From contig JANEZZ010002683.1 of NCBI GenBank assembly GCA_026122225.1, forward strand, positions 806,001 through 870,000: DNA of 64,000 nt. Direction: 5' to 3'. The DNA is from Heloderma charlesbogerti. Its lineage: Eukaryota > Chordata > Lepidosauria > Squamata > Helodermatidae. The position numbers were made by a program, and so were the translations under genes. The notes under the pieces were generated by a model. That model had not been told where the DNA came from. It searched no databases and worked only from the letters and a program-made list of their open reading frames with translations. Of this stretch, positions 21,332 to 30,690 are shown in pieces. Position 1 is the stretch's first letter, and each line of letters begins with the position of its first letter.

Positions 21332-21590
21332 TGAAAGGGGAAAAAAAAAAAAAAAAAAAAACATAGTAGGGTTTAATATAAATTTTGAGTAAAATGAAAA
21401 TAATAATTAAAAGATTTGTTTTGGTTTTTTGTTTTTTTTTTTTTTTGTTTTTTTTTTTTTTGTTTTTTTTTTGTTTTTTTTTGTTTTTTTTGTTTTTTTT
21501 TTTTTTGTTTTTTTTTTTTTTTTTTTTTTTTTTTTGTTGTTTTTTTTTTTTTTTTTTATTTTTAAATAAGAATAAATATAATTATAAATA
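21218..21590. repeat. homopolymer tract: C run, long A run, then long interrupted T run
   Basis: A C run at 21226-21238 is followed by about 70 consecutive A (21259-21328), a second A run, and from 21430 to 21557 an almost pure T tract broken only by single G bases. It sits between CR1 ORF1 and CR1 5' UTR sequence on the minus strand. It could be a genuine foldback of A and T tails or a sequencing or assembly artefact. Translations across it are meaningless. Confidence 0.8.
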
Positions 21591-22190
21591 ATAAATAAAA
21601 AAAATAAAATAAGTAGTATATAATGAAAATTAAGGATTTTATAAGGAGGAATGAACGTATTATAAATACATAATCTTTATTATATTCATTAAATCTCTTC
21701 ATTTTATTAAATTATATATTCTATACTAACTTGCACAGCCCTTGCAGGTCACCACCACTGGAGAGTCTTTTCCTTCTATACCCTCTATTCCCTTTTTCTG
21801 TCTAGCTTTCTGATTGATCTGGAGTAGGCCGTTCCTGGTCCTCCACTCACTGCAGGTTAAAAACAGAGTCCCACTGGTATGGAAGTGTGTGTTACAAGAA
21901 AAAGAACTTTTTAAAAAAGGGGAAAAAGGAGGGGAGAAGTGGTGGGAAAGGGAACAAAATGTTAGGAGCCTCCCCCTTGACCTCCCCTGTCCAACTCCTG
22001 TTTGCTCTCCCTGTTTGCTCGCTCTGATGACTCGCTCTCTGGGAGCTTGCTTGCTTGAATAGTCCCTAGACCAGCTGGAGCAGTTTCCTCTACTCTGCTC
22101 AGCTAGGAGAGGAATCCTTTCCCTTGCAGGGGTAAAAGCAGCTTGGTAGTGCAAAGAGCACAAAGAGAAAAGAGAAAAGAAACCCTCACC
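21590..22190 (-). mobile_element. AT-rich stretch then CR1 5' UTR (segment 4)
   Basis: 21590-21725 is AT-rich and unassigned. From about 21960 to 22130 the minus strand matches the 5' UTR of the CR1 at 45720-45860. Shared words are GAGCAAACAGGAGTTGG, AAGCTCCCAGAGAGCGAGT and CTGCTCCAGCTGGTC. This CR1 therefore keeps its 5' leader and spans about 7.7 kb including insertions. Confidence 0.7.
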
Positions 22191-22597
22191 CAGCACCCAT
22201 CTCTCCCTTTGAATTGCAGCCTAGCTGTGTTGTGTAAAACAAAACAAAAGTCTGGGGAAAGGACCACAGAATTACATGGAAAATGCATTGAGAGGTGTAT
22301 CCACTGATATTCCAGTGTCGGTCAAAGAGCTCTGTATTTGCAAATGTTTGTTGAGCATTCTCACTCAGAGCAAAGCAGTCCCCACCACAAAAGCCGGAAC
22401 TGATTTTGAATCAGAAAGATGCTTTAAAAAATACAGTTACATGGATCCCAGTACTCCAAATGCTGAGGTTTCCAGTTTCCAATATTTTGTGTCCTTTTGG
22501 GTCACAGGGACATGCTGACATTTTGTAATATTTACATCCACTTACAAGTATACAGGTTGAGCATAGGTGGAGGTTAACATCTTCAACCCACTTGAAT
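22191..22597. other. unassigned sequence upstream of CR1 leader
   Basis: No supported gene or repeat seen. Confidence 0.4.
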
Positions 22598-22745
22598 AGA
22601 CATTGGAGTCATTCAAGACGAGGATGGAGCTGGACAGCCATCTGTCAGGGATGCTCTGACTCGGATTCCTGCATTGAGCAGGGGGTTGAACTCAATGGCC
22701 TTGTAGGCCCCTTCCAACCATACTATTCTATGATTCTGATTCTAA
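22598..22745 (+). mobile_element. CR1 3' terminal fragment
   Basis: Contains CATTCAAGACGAGGATGGA, GCCATCTGTCAGGGATGCTC, the GAGCAGGGGGTTGAACTCAA block and CTATTCTATGATTCTGATTC. This is the last ~150 bp of a CR1 copy. Confidence 0.85.
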
Positions 22746-22972
22746 ACGGGTCACCCATTAGATTTTTAAGAGGTTCTTGTAGAGAGCAATCCAGGTCTCT
22801 TCGAATCCCACTCCAAAAACTACACACTTGTCATTTTACTTCTTGCTCTACACAGACCTGGCCCACCCCCTTCCCCCATCTAGTCTGTGTATGTGTGTGT
22901 GGGGGGATAAGTCATTGCCACCCATTACCTATGCCAGGGGTCAGCAACACACTGCCAATGGGCTGTATGCAC
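22746..22972. other. unassigned, with a hAT-like terminus near 22936
   Basis: CAGGGGTCAGCAACACACTG near 22936 resembles the start of another hAT-type element; only ~35 bp remain before hAT-Pal copy 11 begins. The rest is not recognised. Confidence 0.35.
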
Positions 22973-23727
22973 TAGGGATGTACGAAAGTCACTTACCTTT
23001 CCGCGGATTATGTTGATGGTGGGGGGGGGAGTTCTGTCCCTCCCCCTGGAATCCTCGATGGGGGGGGAGGCGATCCGTTCCACGCCTCCGGAATCCTCCA
23101 CGGCCGGCTGTGCTCTGCGGCAGCTCTGCGGAGCAGCCGGTCAGGCCCAGCCAGGCCAGAGCTCTCCGCAGCCAGATTTCCGGCCACGGAGGGCTCTGGG
23201 AAAACAAAACAAAAAAAGATTACGTAGACTACGGCGAAAATAAGGGCAACGCAAATAGCGTTGCCCTTATTTTCGCCGTAGTCTGTGTAAAGATTTACAT
23301 AGACTACAGCGACCAAATAAGGAACGCGAATGGCGGCTCCCTATGGGGGCCGCCATTTGCGTACGAGCTTTTTGTTTTTGTTTTTTTAAGTCACCCGTGA
23401 TAGGCTACGTGACGATTAACGTAGCCTATCACGGCTGACTTTGCAGATCTAGCCGTGATAGGCTACGTTAATCGTCACGTAGCCTATCACGGGGGCGTTT
23501 TTTGTTTTTTGTTTTGCTTTTTATTTCGCGGGAGAGGCGAGGCGCCTCCTCCCAGGCCTGAATTTCGGCTGGGCGAGGCGGGAAGCCTCCCCCCCGGCCT
23601 GAATTTCGGCCGGGCGAGGAGGGAAGCCTCCCCTCCCCGGCCTGAACTTCGGGGGGAGCAGCGAAGCGCCTCCCCCCCACCGCGAAGCAAGCTGCGAGAC
23701 CAGGTAAGTGGCTTCCGTGCACCCCTA
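22973..23727 (+). mobile_element. hAT-Pal copy 11, with A-type arms at both ends
   Basis: It starts TAGGGATGTACGAAAGTCACTT and ends GTGCACCCCTA. Both ends are the A type, unlike other complete copies. The left arm belongs to the subfamily with GCGGATTATGTTGATGG, and the right arm to the subfamily with GGCCTGAATTTCGG tandem units. Both carry the outward donor (ACTTACC at 22990-22996, CCAGGTAAGTGG at 23699-23710). Flanks GTATGCAC and GTTGATAG do not match. The core has a GGGCAACGCAAATAGCGTTGCCC centre near 23262 and several GATAGGCTACGTGACG palindromes. It is best explained as a recombinant between two copies. Confidence 0.75.
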
Positions 23728-23785
23728 GTTGATAGCCTGTAATATTCAGGTGAAGTGTCTCAGTGGGAATTTGGTGGGCAGAAAG

Positions 23786-24485
23786 TAGGGATGTCAGAGA
23801 AACCAATGGTGGGCATAAAGTAGGGATGTCAGAGAATTCCGTGACGGATCTCGGTGAGGCTGAATGCCAGTGCATTCGGCCCCCCAAAAACCATCGCGGA
23901 ACGAAGCCCCCGCCCCCCCCACGAAAGGCGCGCGGGATGAAGTGCCCGCCGCCCCTACCCCACGAAAGGTGCGTGAAACGGAGCGCATACCTGCTCCTGT
24001 CCATGCTGCTGTGCGAATGGCTGCCGTCCTGCGGCCGCCATTCACTTCCTCCTTCAGCCGTGATAGGCTACGTAAATACTTACATACCCTATCACGGCTA
24101 ATGCAGGGACACCATTTGCGTCCCTGCGGAGGCCGTGATAGGCTATGTAAGTATTTACGTAGCCTATCACAGCAGGGGGGGGGAACCCCAGCTTACGCAA
24201 ATGGTGGCAGCTACCACCATTTGCATACGCTGGGGTTTTTTCCCCCTGCCGTGATAGGCTACGTAAATATTTACATAGCCTATCACGGCTCACTGCAGGG
24301 ACGCAAATGACGGCGGCTACGACAGCCGCCATTTGCGTCCCTGCAGGGCTGTCCAGCAGCCGGATGTCCAGCTGCGGGTGGCCGGAGGCGGCCGGTGGCT
24401 CTGCGGCTTGGCCACGGAGCGGAGCCGGCCGGCCAGGATTCCGGGGGGAGGCAGGGCCAGGTAAGCGGGGTTTCGTACACCCCTA
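23786..24485 (-). mobile_element. hAT-Pal copy 12 with duplicated B terminus
   Basis: GCAGAAAG is present at 23778-23785 and 24486-24493, a perfect duplication that places the true left end at 23786. The terminus TAGGGATGTCAGAGAA occurs twice, at 23786 and 23821, each preceded by a GGTGGGCA.AAAG flank. About 35 bp of flank plus terminus were therefore tandemly duplicated after insertion. The right end is TCGTACACCCCTA with donor CCAGGTAAGC near 24459. The core includes four GATAGGCTA palindromes and a CAAATGGTGGCAGCTACCACC palindrome near 24200. Confidence 0.87.
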
Positions 24486-24493
24486 GCAGAAAG

Positions 24494-25466
24494 TAGATCT
24501 GCTGGTAGATCTCTGGGTGATTTGCAGCAGATTGGCAAGGATTTCTGACTCCTAGTTGGTTAACAATAGTAGCAACAAAATCACTCCCTCTCCTCTGTTA
24601 TGCTGCTGAAATGGAGAAAGCTTGGGGTAACCAGGAGTAGGCTTTTGTATGGAAGAGCTGTGACATCTGTTCAGTTCTGGTACTCAAGAGGAACTCCTGG
24701 GCTCACAATTCTCAAATTTTAATTGTATGCTTTTGCATCAGGTGGTTCTGGATGGTGGATCTCAGGGTTTTAGTAAAAAGGGGAGGGGGAGTAGTTCCCA
24801 CAAGCCTGAAGTCTGTTCTTACAGCAACCCACACTGATAGCGCTATTCACAGGAATCTTAGAGAGTCAAGATTCACAGAGCTGGGGGATCCCAAGGGTGT
24901 CATCTTCACCACCCCCTCCCATCACATTATCTATGAGAGCTGAGCCAAAATGCCCCCCTCCCAGGCATACCATTTTGCCACACTGTTTGCAGAATGCAAA
25001 AGAGGGACTCTGCAGTCATTTTTCAGGGATGCCCTGAAAATGTCACCCCACTGGCCTGGTGAAAGCAGCTATCTCACTCCTACTTTTTTTTTTTACAACA
25101 AGTTACCAGGAAACACTCTCCTCATTCTGATTTGGCAACAAATGTGCATTACTTCCTGCATGTATGTAATGTTTTGTAGTGATGGGTGAATTATCAGTAA
25201 GAAATGTTGTTGATCTCATAGGAACACTTTTGGCAACCTTCAAAACACCTCTGATATTTTGTCTAAGAAGAAACCTTCAAATTTACTTTGCTTTGATTGA
25301 AATGTGAAGCAGCAACTACACTATTTTGTTCACAGAATTTGGGTAGATTTGGGGGAAGCCAGGAACTGCATCCATCCATCCCCACTCAGCCTGGCTATTT
25401 TCCTCTGGAGCAAACAGGATTTGACCAGTCATTCAGGTAACAAAAGACTTCAGTCTGACTTTTCTG
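24494..25466. other. unassigned unique sequence
   Basis: I see no repeat family or gene that I can support. Confidence 0.4.
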
Positions 25467-25525
25467 GGAATCATAGAATAGTAGGGTTGGAAGGGGCCTG
25501 TAAGACCATAAAGTCCAACCCCCAA
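25467..25525 (-). mobile_element. CR1 3' terminal fragment
   Basis: GAATCATAGAATAGTAGGGTTGGAAGGGGCC followed by AGACCATAAAGTCCAACCCC is the reverse complement of a CR1 tail, about 59 bp. Confidence 0.8.
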
Positions 25526-26224
25526 AGTTGGACTGCCATCTTTGAACTAGATGGCAGTCCAAAGCTAGACATTGTTAGATGAGGCTGAATATCATGATTC
25601 CTATCAACCTAGATTCCAACCCAGTTTGGGAACTGAAGCTACCTAGAATGCCTGGAAGGTTACTGGCTGGCACTGAGAGATATCGATGGGGGCTATTGAC
25701 CCATAGATTTTCCTGGACCTCTTGGCATCAGCAATAATATCCTTCTTGTCTGCTGTCTGGATTAGTAGCAGGGGCATCTCACTGCAGCACTTCCACATCT
25801 ACATTTCCGGGAGGTTCCAGACTATGTCCTATGCTGTTTATTTAACATCAGAGAGGGAGGGATGAAAGCACCCCACTTTACTTCTCCTCTTAATTGGAGA
25901 GAGATGTGGCAGTAGATGTCCTGAATGAGGGTAAATGAACCGAGATGAGGTGCCCATAGACAGATATGGTGAATGGGGCCAGATGAAAATAACTTAATTG
26001 AAGGTTAATCCCGACAAACCACCGATGAAGATGAGGGGGTCAACTGACCCAGGAAGAATGGTTCTGTCTGTTTGCCCAGATTGCCCACCACCCCCACCTT
26101 AGGAATCGGGTGCGTTGCTTGGCGACTGTGCTGGCTCTGGCTCCGCTTTGGGATTCTCAGCCGGCGTCCGTGGACAGGGGTGCCAGCTGCTTGTTCACCC
26201 GCTATGCCTTCCCTTGGGGAAGGG
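25526..26224. other. unassigned sequence
   Basis: 25540-25570 contains a short inverted repeat of GGACTGCCATCT/AGATGGCAGTCC. Nothing else is supported. Confidence 0.4.
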
Positions 26225-26370
26225 GATTTGGGCACTGTCGTATCTGCTTTGGTAACTTTCAGATTGGATTACTGCACTGTGCTCTATAAGGGATTTCTTC
26301 TGAGGACTATTCATAAACTTCACATCATTCAGAATGCAGCAGCCAGCTCTTCTTCACACCTATTTTGAGT
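26225..26370 (+). mobile_element. L2 fragment
   Basis: The plus-strand frame reads FRLDYCTVLYKGF and IHKLHIIQNAAAS, the region just after the L2 reverse transcriptase. It compares with LDYCNALYVGLP at 57500. Isolated remnant. Confidence 0.75.
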
Positions 26371-26506
26371 GCATTTCATTTCATTGACTCACTTCATTCC
26401 TAGGCACACTTCAAAGTGTAAACCTACAAATCCCTAGGTGGATTGGAGCAAGATAATCTTAGGAACTCTCCAAGAGCAAGGAACCCCAGTGACAAAGGGT
26501 CAGGAC

Positions 26507-27139
26507 TAGGGGTGTACAAAACCCCGCTTACCTGGCTCCGCCAGGTTCCGCAGGTGGGGGGAGACGATCCGTTCCTCCACCCCCGGAATCCTGCCCAGCT
26601 GGCTCCGCCAGTAGCGTAGTGGCGTAGTGGGCGCTATTTGCGTTCCCCTTTTTTATTTACGTAAGCTAAAACAGTAAAAAAAACAGAACGCAAATGGCGG
26701 CAGCTATAGCCGCCGCCATTTGCATATGCGGGGTTTTTTTTTTCCAGAAGGCTGCCCAACGGCCGGATGTCTGGCTGCGGGTGGCCCCGGCCAGTGGCTC
26801 TGCGGAATCTCCATGGAGCGGAGCCAGCCGGATCAGGATTTTGGGGGGAGGTGCGGAGCGCCTTCCCTGCACCGCGAATCACCCCATCGAAAAGGTAAGT
26901 GACCTTCGTACATCCCTAGTATTTATATACCCTATCATGACTATATGGACGAAGTGAATGGCAGCTGCAGCCGCCATTTGCTATGCAGTGTGGACGGCAG
27001 CAGGTAGGTGCTCCATTCCGGGCCCATTTCACGGGGCGGGGGGCAGGGGGGCTTAGTTCTGCCACAGATTTCGGGCGGGGCTGAATGCACTGGCATTCGG
27101 CCTCACCGAGATCCGTGGCGGAATTCTCCGCCATGCCTA
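26507..27139 (+). mobile_element. hAT-Pal copy 13 with perfect GTCAGGAC duplication
   Basis: It starts TAGGGGTGTACAAAACCCCG (A) and ends CGCCATGCCTA (B). GTCAGGAC stands at 26499-26506 and 27140-27147. The A donor reads CAGGTAAGC on the minus strand (26524-26533), and the B donor is CAGCAGGTAGGTGC near 26998-27011. Inside, 26610-26918 looks like a second, truncated hAT-Pal ending CGTACATCCCTA with its own donor AAAAGGTAAGTGAC; its left end is missing. The B arm retains GGGGCTGAATGCACTGGCATTCGGCC near 27076. Confidence 0.86.
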
Positions 27140-27500
27140 GTCAGGACACAAGTGAGGCAAACACCTATGTGAGGAGAAGATAAGTGCAATTACTTAATTA
27201 TCTATTAAATTATCTCAGGTAATCATTTACAACTCATAAATTATCAGCTGAAGCCAAAACAAGGGCACAACAAAAGGAGCTAAATCCCAGAACGGTAACC
27301 CCCTACAAACCTACAGTTGGGAGTGAAATCCTGGGGGGGGGGGAGGAAATCCAGCAAGAACGTACAGGTCTTGCAGCCTTGCTCAAACCAAGACTCCTGA
27401 GTGTTTGAAGAGAACCTGAGCCACATTTTTAAACTAACCTCAAGCTTTAAAGGGGGCATTAAAAGCAATTCATAGCCCTATATTGACAAGAGCCAATGTA
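27140..27500. other. unassigned sequence with G run
   Basis: Contains a run of about 10 G at 27335. No gene or repeat family is supported. Confidence 0.4.
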
Positions 27501-27947
27501 TAGGGGTGTACGAAATCAACTTACCTTTCCAATCCGGGGCATCCACGGATCTGCCCCTCCCCCCGGAATCCTCCCCGGCTGGCTCCGTTCCGCGGTGAGT
27601 CTGCAGACCCACTGGCCAGGCCCGGCCGCAGCCGGACTTCCATTTGCTGCCAGGCTGTGGCCGCAAACGGCGTCCAGCGTAGGGGATGCCATTTGCGTCC
27701 CTGCTTTAGCCATGAATATTTACGTAGCCTATCATGGCAAAGAGCAGGGACAGAAATGGCGTAGCAGATGCCATTTGCATCTGCAGTCTGTCAGTCTGCA
27801 ATGGCGGCCATATCGCTGGGGCTTCGGAGCCAGCAGCAGGTAGGATCCGGCTGGCGAAGACTTCAGAGGTAGGAGATCCAATCCTCCATGGACTTCAGGG
27901 GGCCAGATTCTCATTGCAGTCCGTGGAAGATTTCTCCGACATCCCTA
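27501..27947 (+). mobile_element. hAT-Pal copy 14 (A left, B right), no target duplication
   Basis: It starts TAGGGGTGTACGAAATCAACTT and ends CCGACATCCCTA. Donors: ACTTACC at 27520-27526 on the minus strand and CAGCAGGTAGGATCC at 27835-27849. The core is short, with ATTTGCGTCCCTGC and half palindromes. Flanks CCAATGTA and CTTAGAAG differ, so one flank was probably rearranged; the CR1 directly to the right begins mid-element. Confidence 0.78.
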
Positions 27948-30110
27948 CTTAGAAGGGACCCATTCCTTGGAAGATAAGCAAGTGTCCACTCGCACCAAGG
28001 ATGTGTCTCCAAAGAGAGGACAGCTTGTGGTAGTAGGTGATTCGGAAGCCAAATTTAGGCTGCTAGGTAGGAGGCTGAAATCCAGGACCACCAAGGTGGC
28101 TTTCTCTGAAATGCTACCTGTTCCACATGCAGGGCCAGCTAGACAGGCAAAGCTGAGGAGGCTCAATGCATGGATGAGACGGTGGTGCTGAGAGGAGGGG
28201 TTCAGATTTGTTAGGCCCTGGGGAACATTTTGGGACAAGCCGGGCCTGTACAAGAAGGATGAGCTCCACTTGAACCAAAATGGAACCAGACTTCTGGTGC
28301 TAAACATAAAAAAGGTGGCAGAGCAGGTGGGTTTTAAACTAAACCTAGGGGAAGCTGACAGGAGCTGGGAAGTATCTGGTTTCGGGCAAATCATCCCTAG
28401 GGAATGAAAATGAAAATGTTTTTGATTGCCCAAATGTAGGAAGTAGACCATGAGCATATGGTGGAACATGATAGCCAATCAAAGAGGCCTAAGTGCCATA
28501 ATAAAAGATGCACGTGCCAGAGACATCTGGGGAGGGACACCATGTATACATGCTTGTATGCAAATACCAGAAGCCTCAGAGCAAAAATGGGAGAGTTGGA
28601 ATGCTTGGTTTTAAAGGAGAACCTGGATATAGTGGGCATTATGGAAACCTGGTAGAATAAAGAGAACCAGGGATGGGCATACTGGGGGAGGTGTTGCCCT
28701 GTATGTCAAAAAGGGCATAGTGTCAAGCAGACTAGAACACCTAAAAGGGGTAGGCTCTTCCACAGAGCACTGTGGGCGACAATAGCAGGCTCCAAAATTA
28801 ATTTAGTGCTAGGAATGTGCTATCGTCCCCCAGACCAGAATGCTCAGAGCAACCTTGAGATGGAAAATGAAATGAGGGAAGCCTCCAAATAAGAAAGTGT
28901 TGTAATAATGGGCAAATTCAATTATCCCCACATTGACTGGATAAATGCATGTTCCACTTAAGACAAAGAGGTTAAATTTCTTGATGCCATAAATGACTGT
29001 GCCCTAGAACAGTTGGTCATGGAACCAACTAGAGGGGAGGCGACCCTGGATTTAATACCAAGTGGTGTTGCCCAGGGCACAGTACAGGATGTGAGTGTTG
29101 TTAAACCAATTGGAAACAGGGACCACAGTGCTATCAGATATAATATATATTTAAGTGGAAAATTGCCCAGTGCTCTTCAACATTTTTATTAATTACTTGG
29201 AGGAGGAGGTGCAGGGAATGCTGATCAAATTTGCAGATGACACAGAATTGGGCGGGATAGCTAATACTTTGGAAGACAGATACAAAATTCAAAGTGATCT
29301 GGATAGACTGGAGTGCTGGGCAGAAAACAACAGAATGACATTTAATAGGGATAAATGCCAAGTTCTGCACCTAGGAAAAAGAAACCAAATGCACAGTTAC
29401 AAGATGGGGAATATGTGGCTCAGCAACACTACAAGCGAGAAGGGTCTTGGAATTGTTGTCGATCACAAGCTGAAGATGAGCCAACAATGTGATGTGGCTG
29501 CAAAAAACGCAAATGCTCTTTTGGGCTGCATTAATAGAAGTACAGCTTCCAAATCCCAGGAAGTACTAGTTCCCCTATACTCAGCACTGCTTAGGCCTCA
29601 TCTGGAGTACTGTGTCCAGTTCTGGGCACCACATTTTTAGAAGGATGCAGATAAACTGGAGAGGGTTCAGAGGAGGGCAGCCAAGATGATCAGGGGACTG
29701 GAAACAAAGCCCTACGAGGAGAGACTGAAAGAACTGGGCATGTTTAGCCTGGAGAAGAGTAGACTGAGGGGAGATAGGATAGTGCTCTTCAGGTACTTGA
29801 AACATTATCACAGAGAGGAAGGCCAGGATCTCTTCTCGATCATCCCAGAGTGCAGGACATGGAATAATGGGCTCAAGTTACAGGAAGCCAGATTCCGGCT
29901 GAACATCAGGAAAAGCTTCCTGACTGTTACAGCAGTATGACAATGGAACCAATTCCTCAGGGCTCTCCCACACTGGAGGCATTCAAGACGAGGCTGGACA
30001 GCCACCTGTCAGGGATGCTCTGACTTGAATTCCTGCATTGAGCAGGGGGTTGGACTCGATGGCCTTGTAGGCCCCTTCCAACCCTACTATTCTGTGATTC
30101 TATGATTCTT
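27948..30110 (+). pseudogene. CR1 LINE, internally deleted
   Basis: The order follows CR1. 27967-28340 encodes ORF1 with VVVGDSEAKFRLL and a following GVQIC-PGEHFGTS-like stretch (SGNH esterase-type ORF1). 28458-28655 gives endonuclease start motifs YTCLYANTRSLRAKMGELE and LDIVGIMETW. 28900-29060 has a damaged NFNYPHIDW-like motif and LEQLVMEPTRGEATLDLI. The RT end is at 29155-29640 with VLFNIFINYLEEE, IKFADDTELGGIA and [12 protein letters not shown]. 29686-29940 is the C-terminus, and the tail ends at about 30110 with ATTCTGTGATTCTATGATTC. The central RT is deleted. Confidence 0.88.
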
Positions 30111-30362
30111 ATGAACACCTGCTCACAGCCTCATGTGTGAACCTTCCAGTACGCTGAGTCAGTCTAATGAGGCCCTCCCATCATCCCTCAGTATTGTTTA
30201 TGTTGCCTAGCGCCGCTGGGAGTTTTAAGCCAAACATCTGGAGGGCCATAAGTTACTGAGCCCTGCTTTAGAAGGCAGAAAGCATCGTCTTAAATAAAAA
30301 ATCCTATTTTCTGCTTGCAGACCTTGGTTTTTCTTTTTATATAATATGCCGTTTGCTATGTG
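30111..30362. other. unassigned, with a fragment of an interspersed repeat
   Basis: 30215-30265 contains GGGAGTTTTAAGCCAAACATCTGGAGGGCC, a motif of a widespread reptile repeat whose family I cannot name. Confidence 0.35.
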
Positions 30363-30690
30363 GAGTGGGCAACCTGTGATCCTAGGGCCACATGCAGCCC
30401 TCAGCCTAATTTCAAAAGCACTCTGAGATTAGTTCAGACCTCCAGTAAGAACACTCTCTCGCTTCCCTGACAGCTTTCTGAATGGGAAGGAAGAGGGAGA
30501 GAGGGGAAAGGGAGTGCGAAAGAGAGAGAGAAAAGAGGGTTGTAGAAAGAAAAATGTGATGACCCACCCACTTTTAGGTCTAGCCCTACCCACCACTGGC
30601 TTTGGCCCCACCTACTGTCAACTTTCAGCCGCTGACATTACGCATGAGGGAATGCGGCCCTCAAAAGAAAAAAGCTTGCCCATACCTGGC
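30363..30690. mobile_element. small hAT-type MITE (GGGCAACCTGTG family)
   Basis: The left end has GAGTGGGCAACCTGTG and the right end has GCTTGCCCATACCTG, which are imperfect inverted repeats. Inside are CCACATGCAGCCCTCAG and GCGGCCCTCAAAAG near the two ends, also inverted. This matches the general form of hAT MITEs with CAGGGGTGGGCAACC termini. No target duplication is certain. Confidence 0.55.

Noticed and set aside
21250..21600. Lysine-rich and phenylalanine-rich ORFs
   Set aside because: Direct translation of homopolymer A and T runs.
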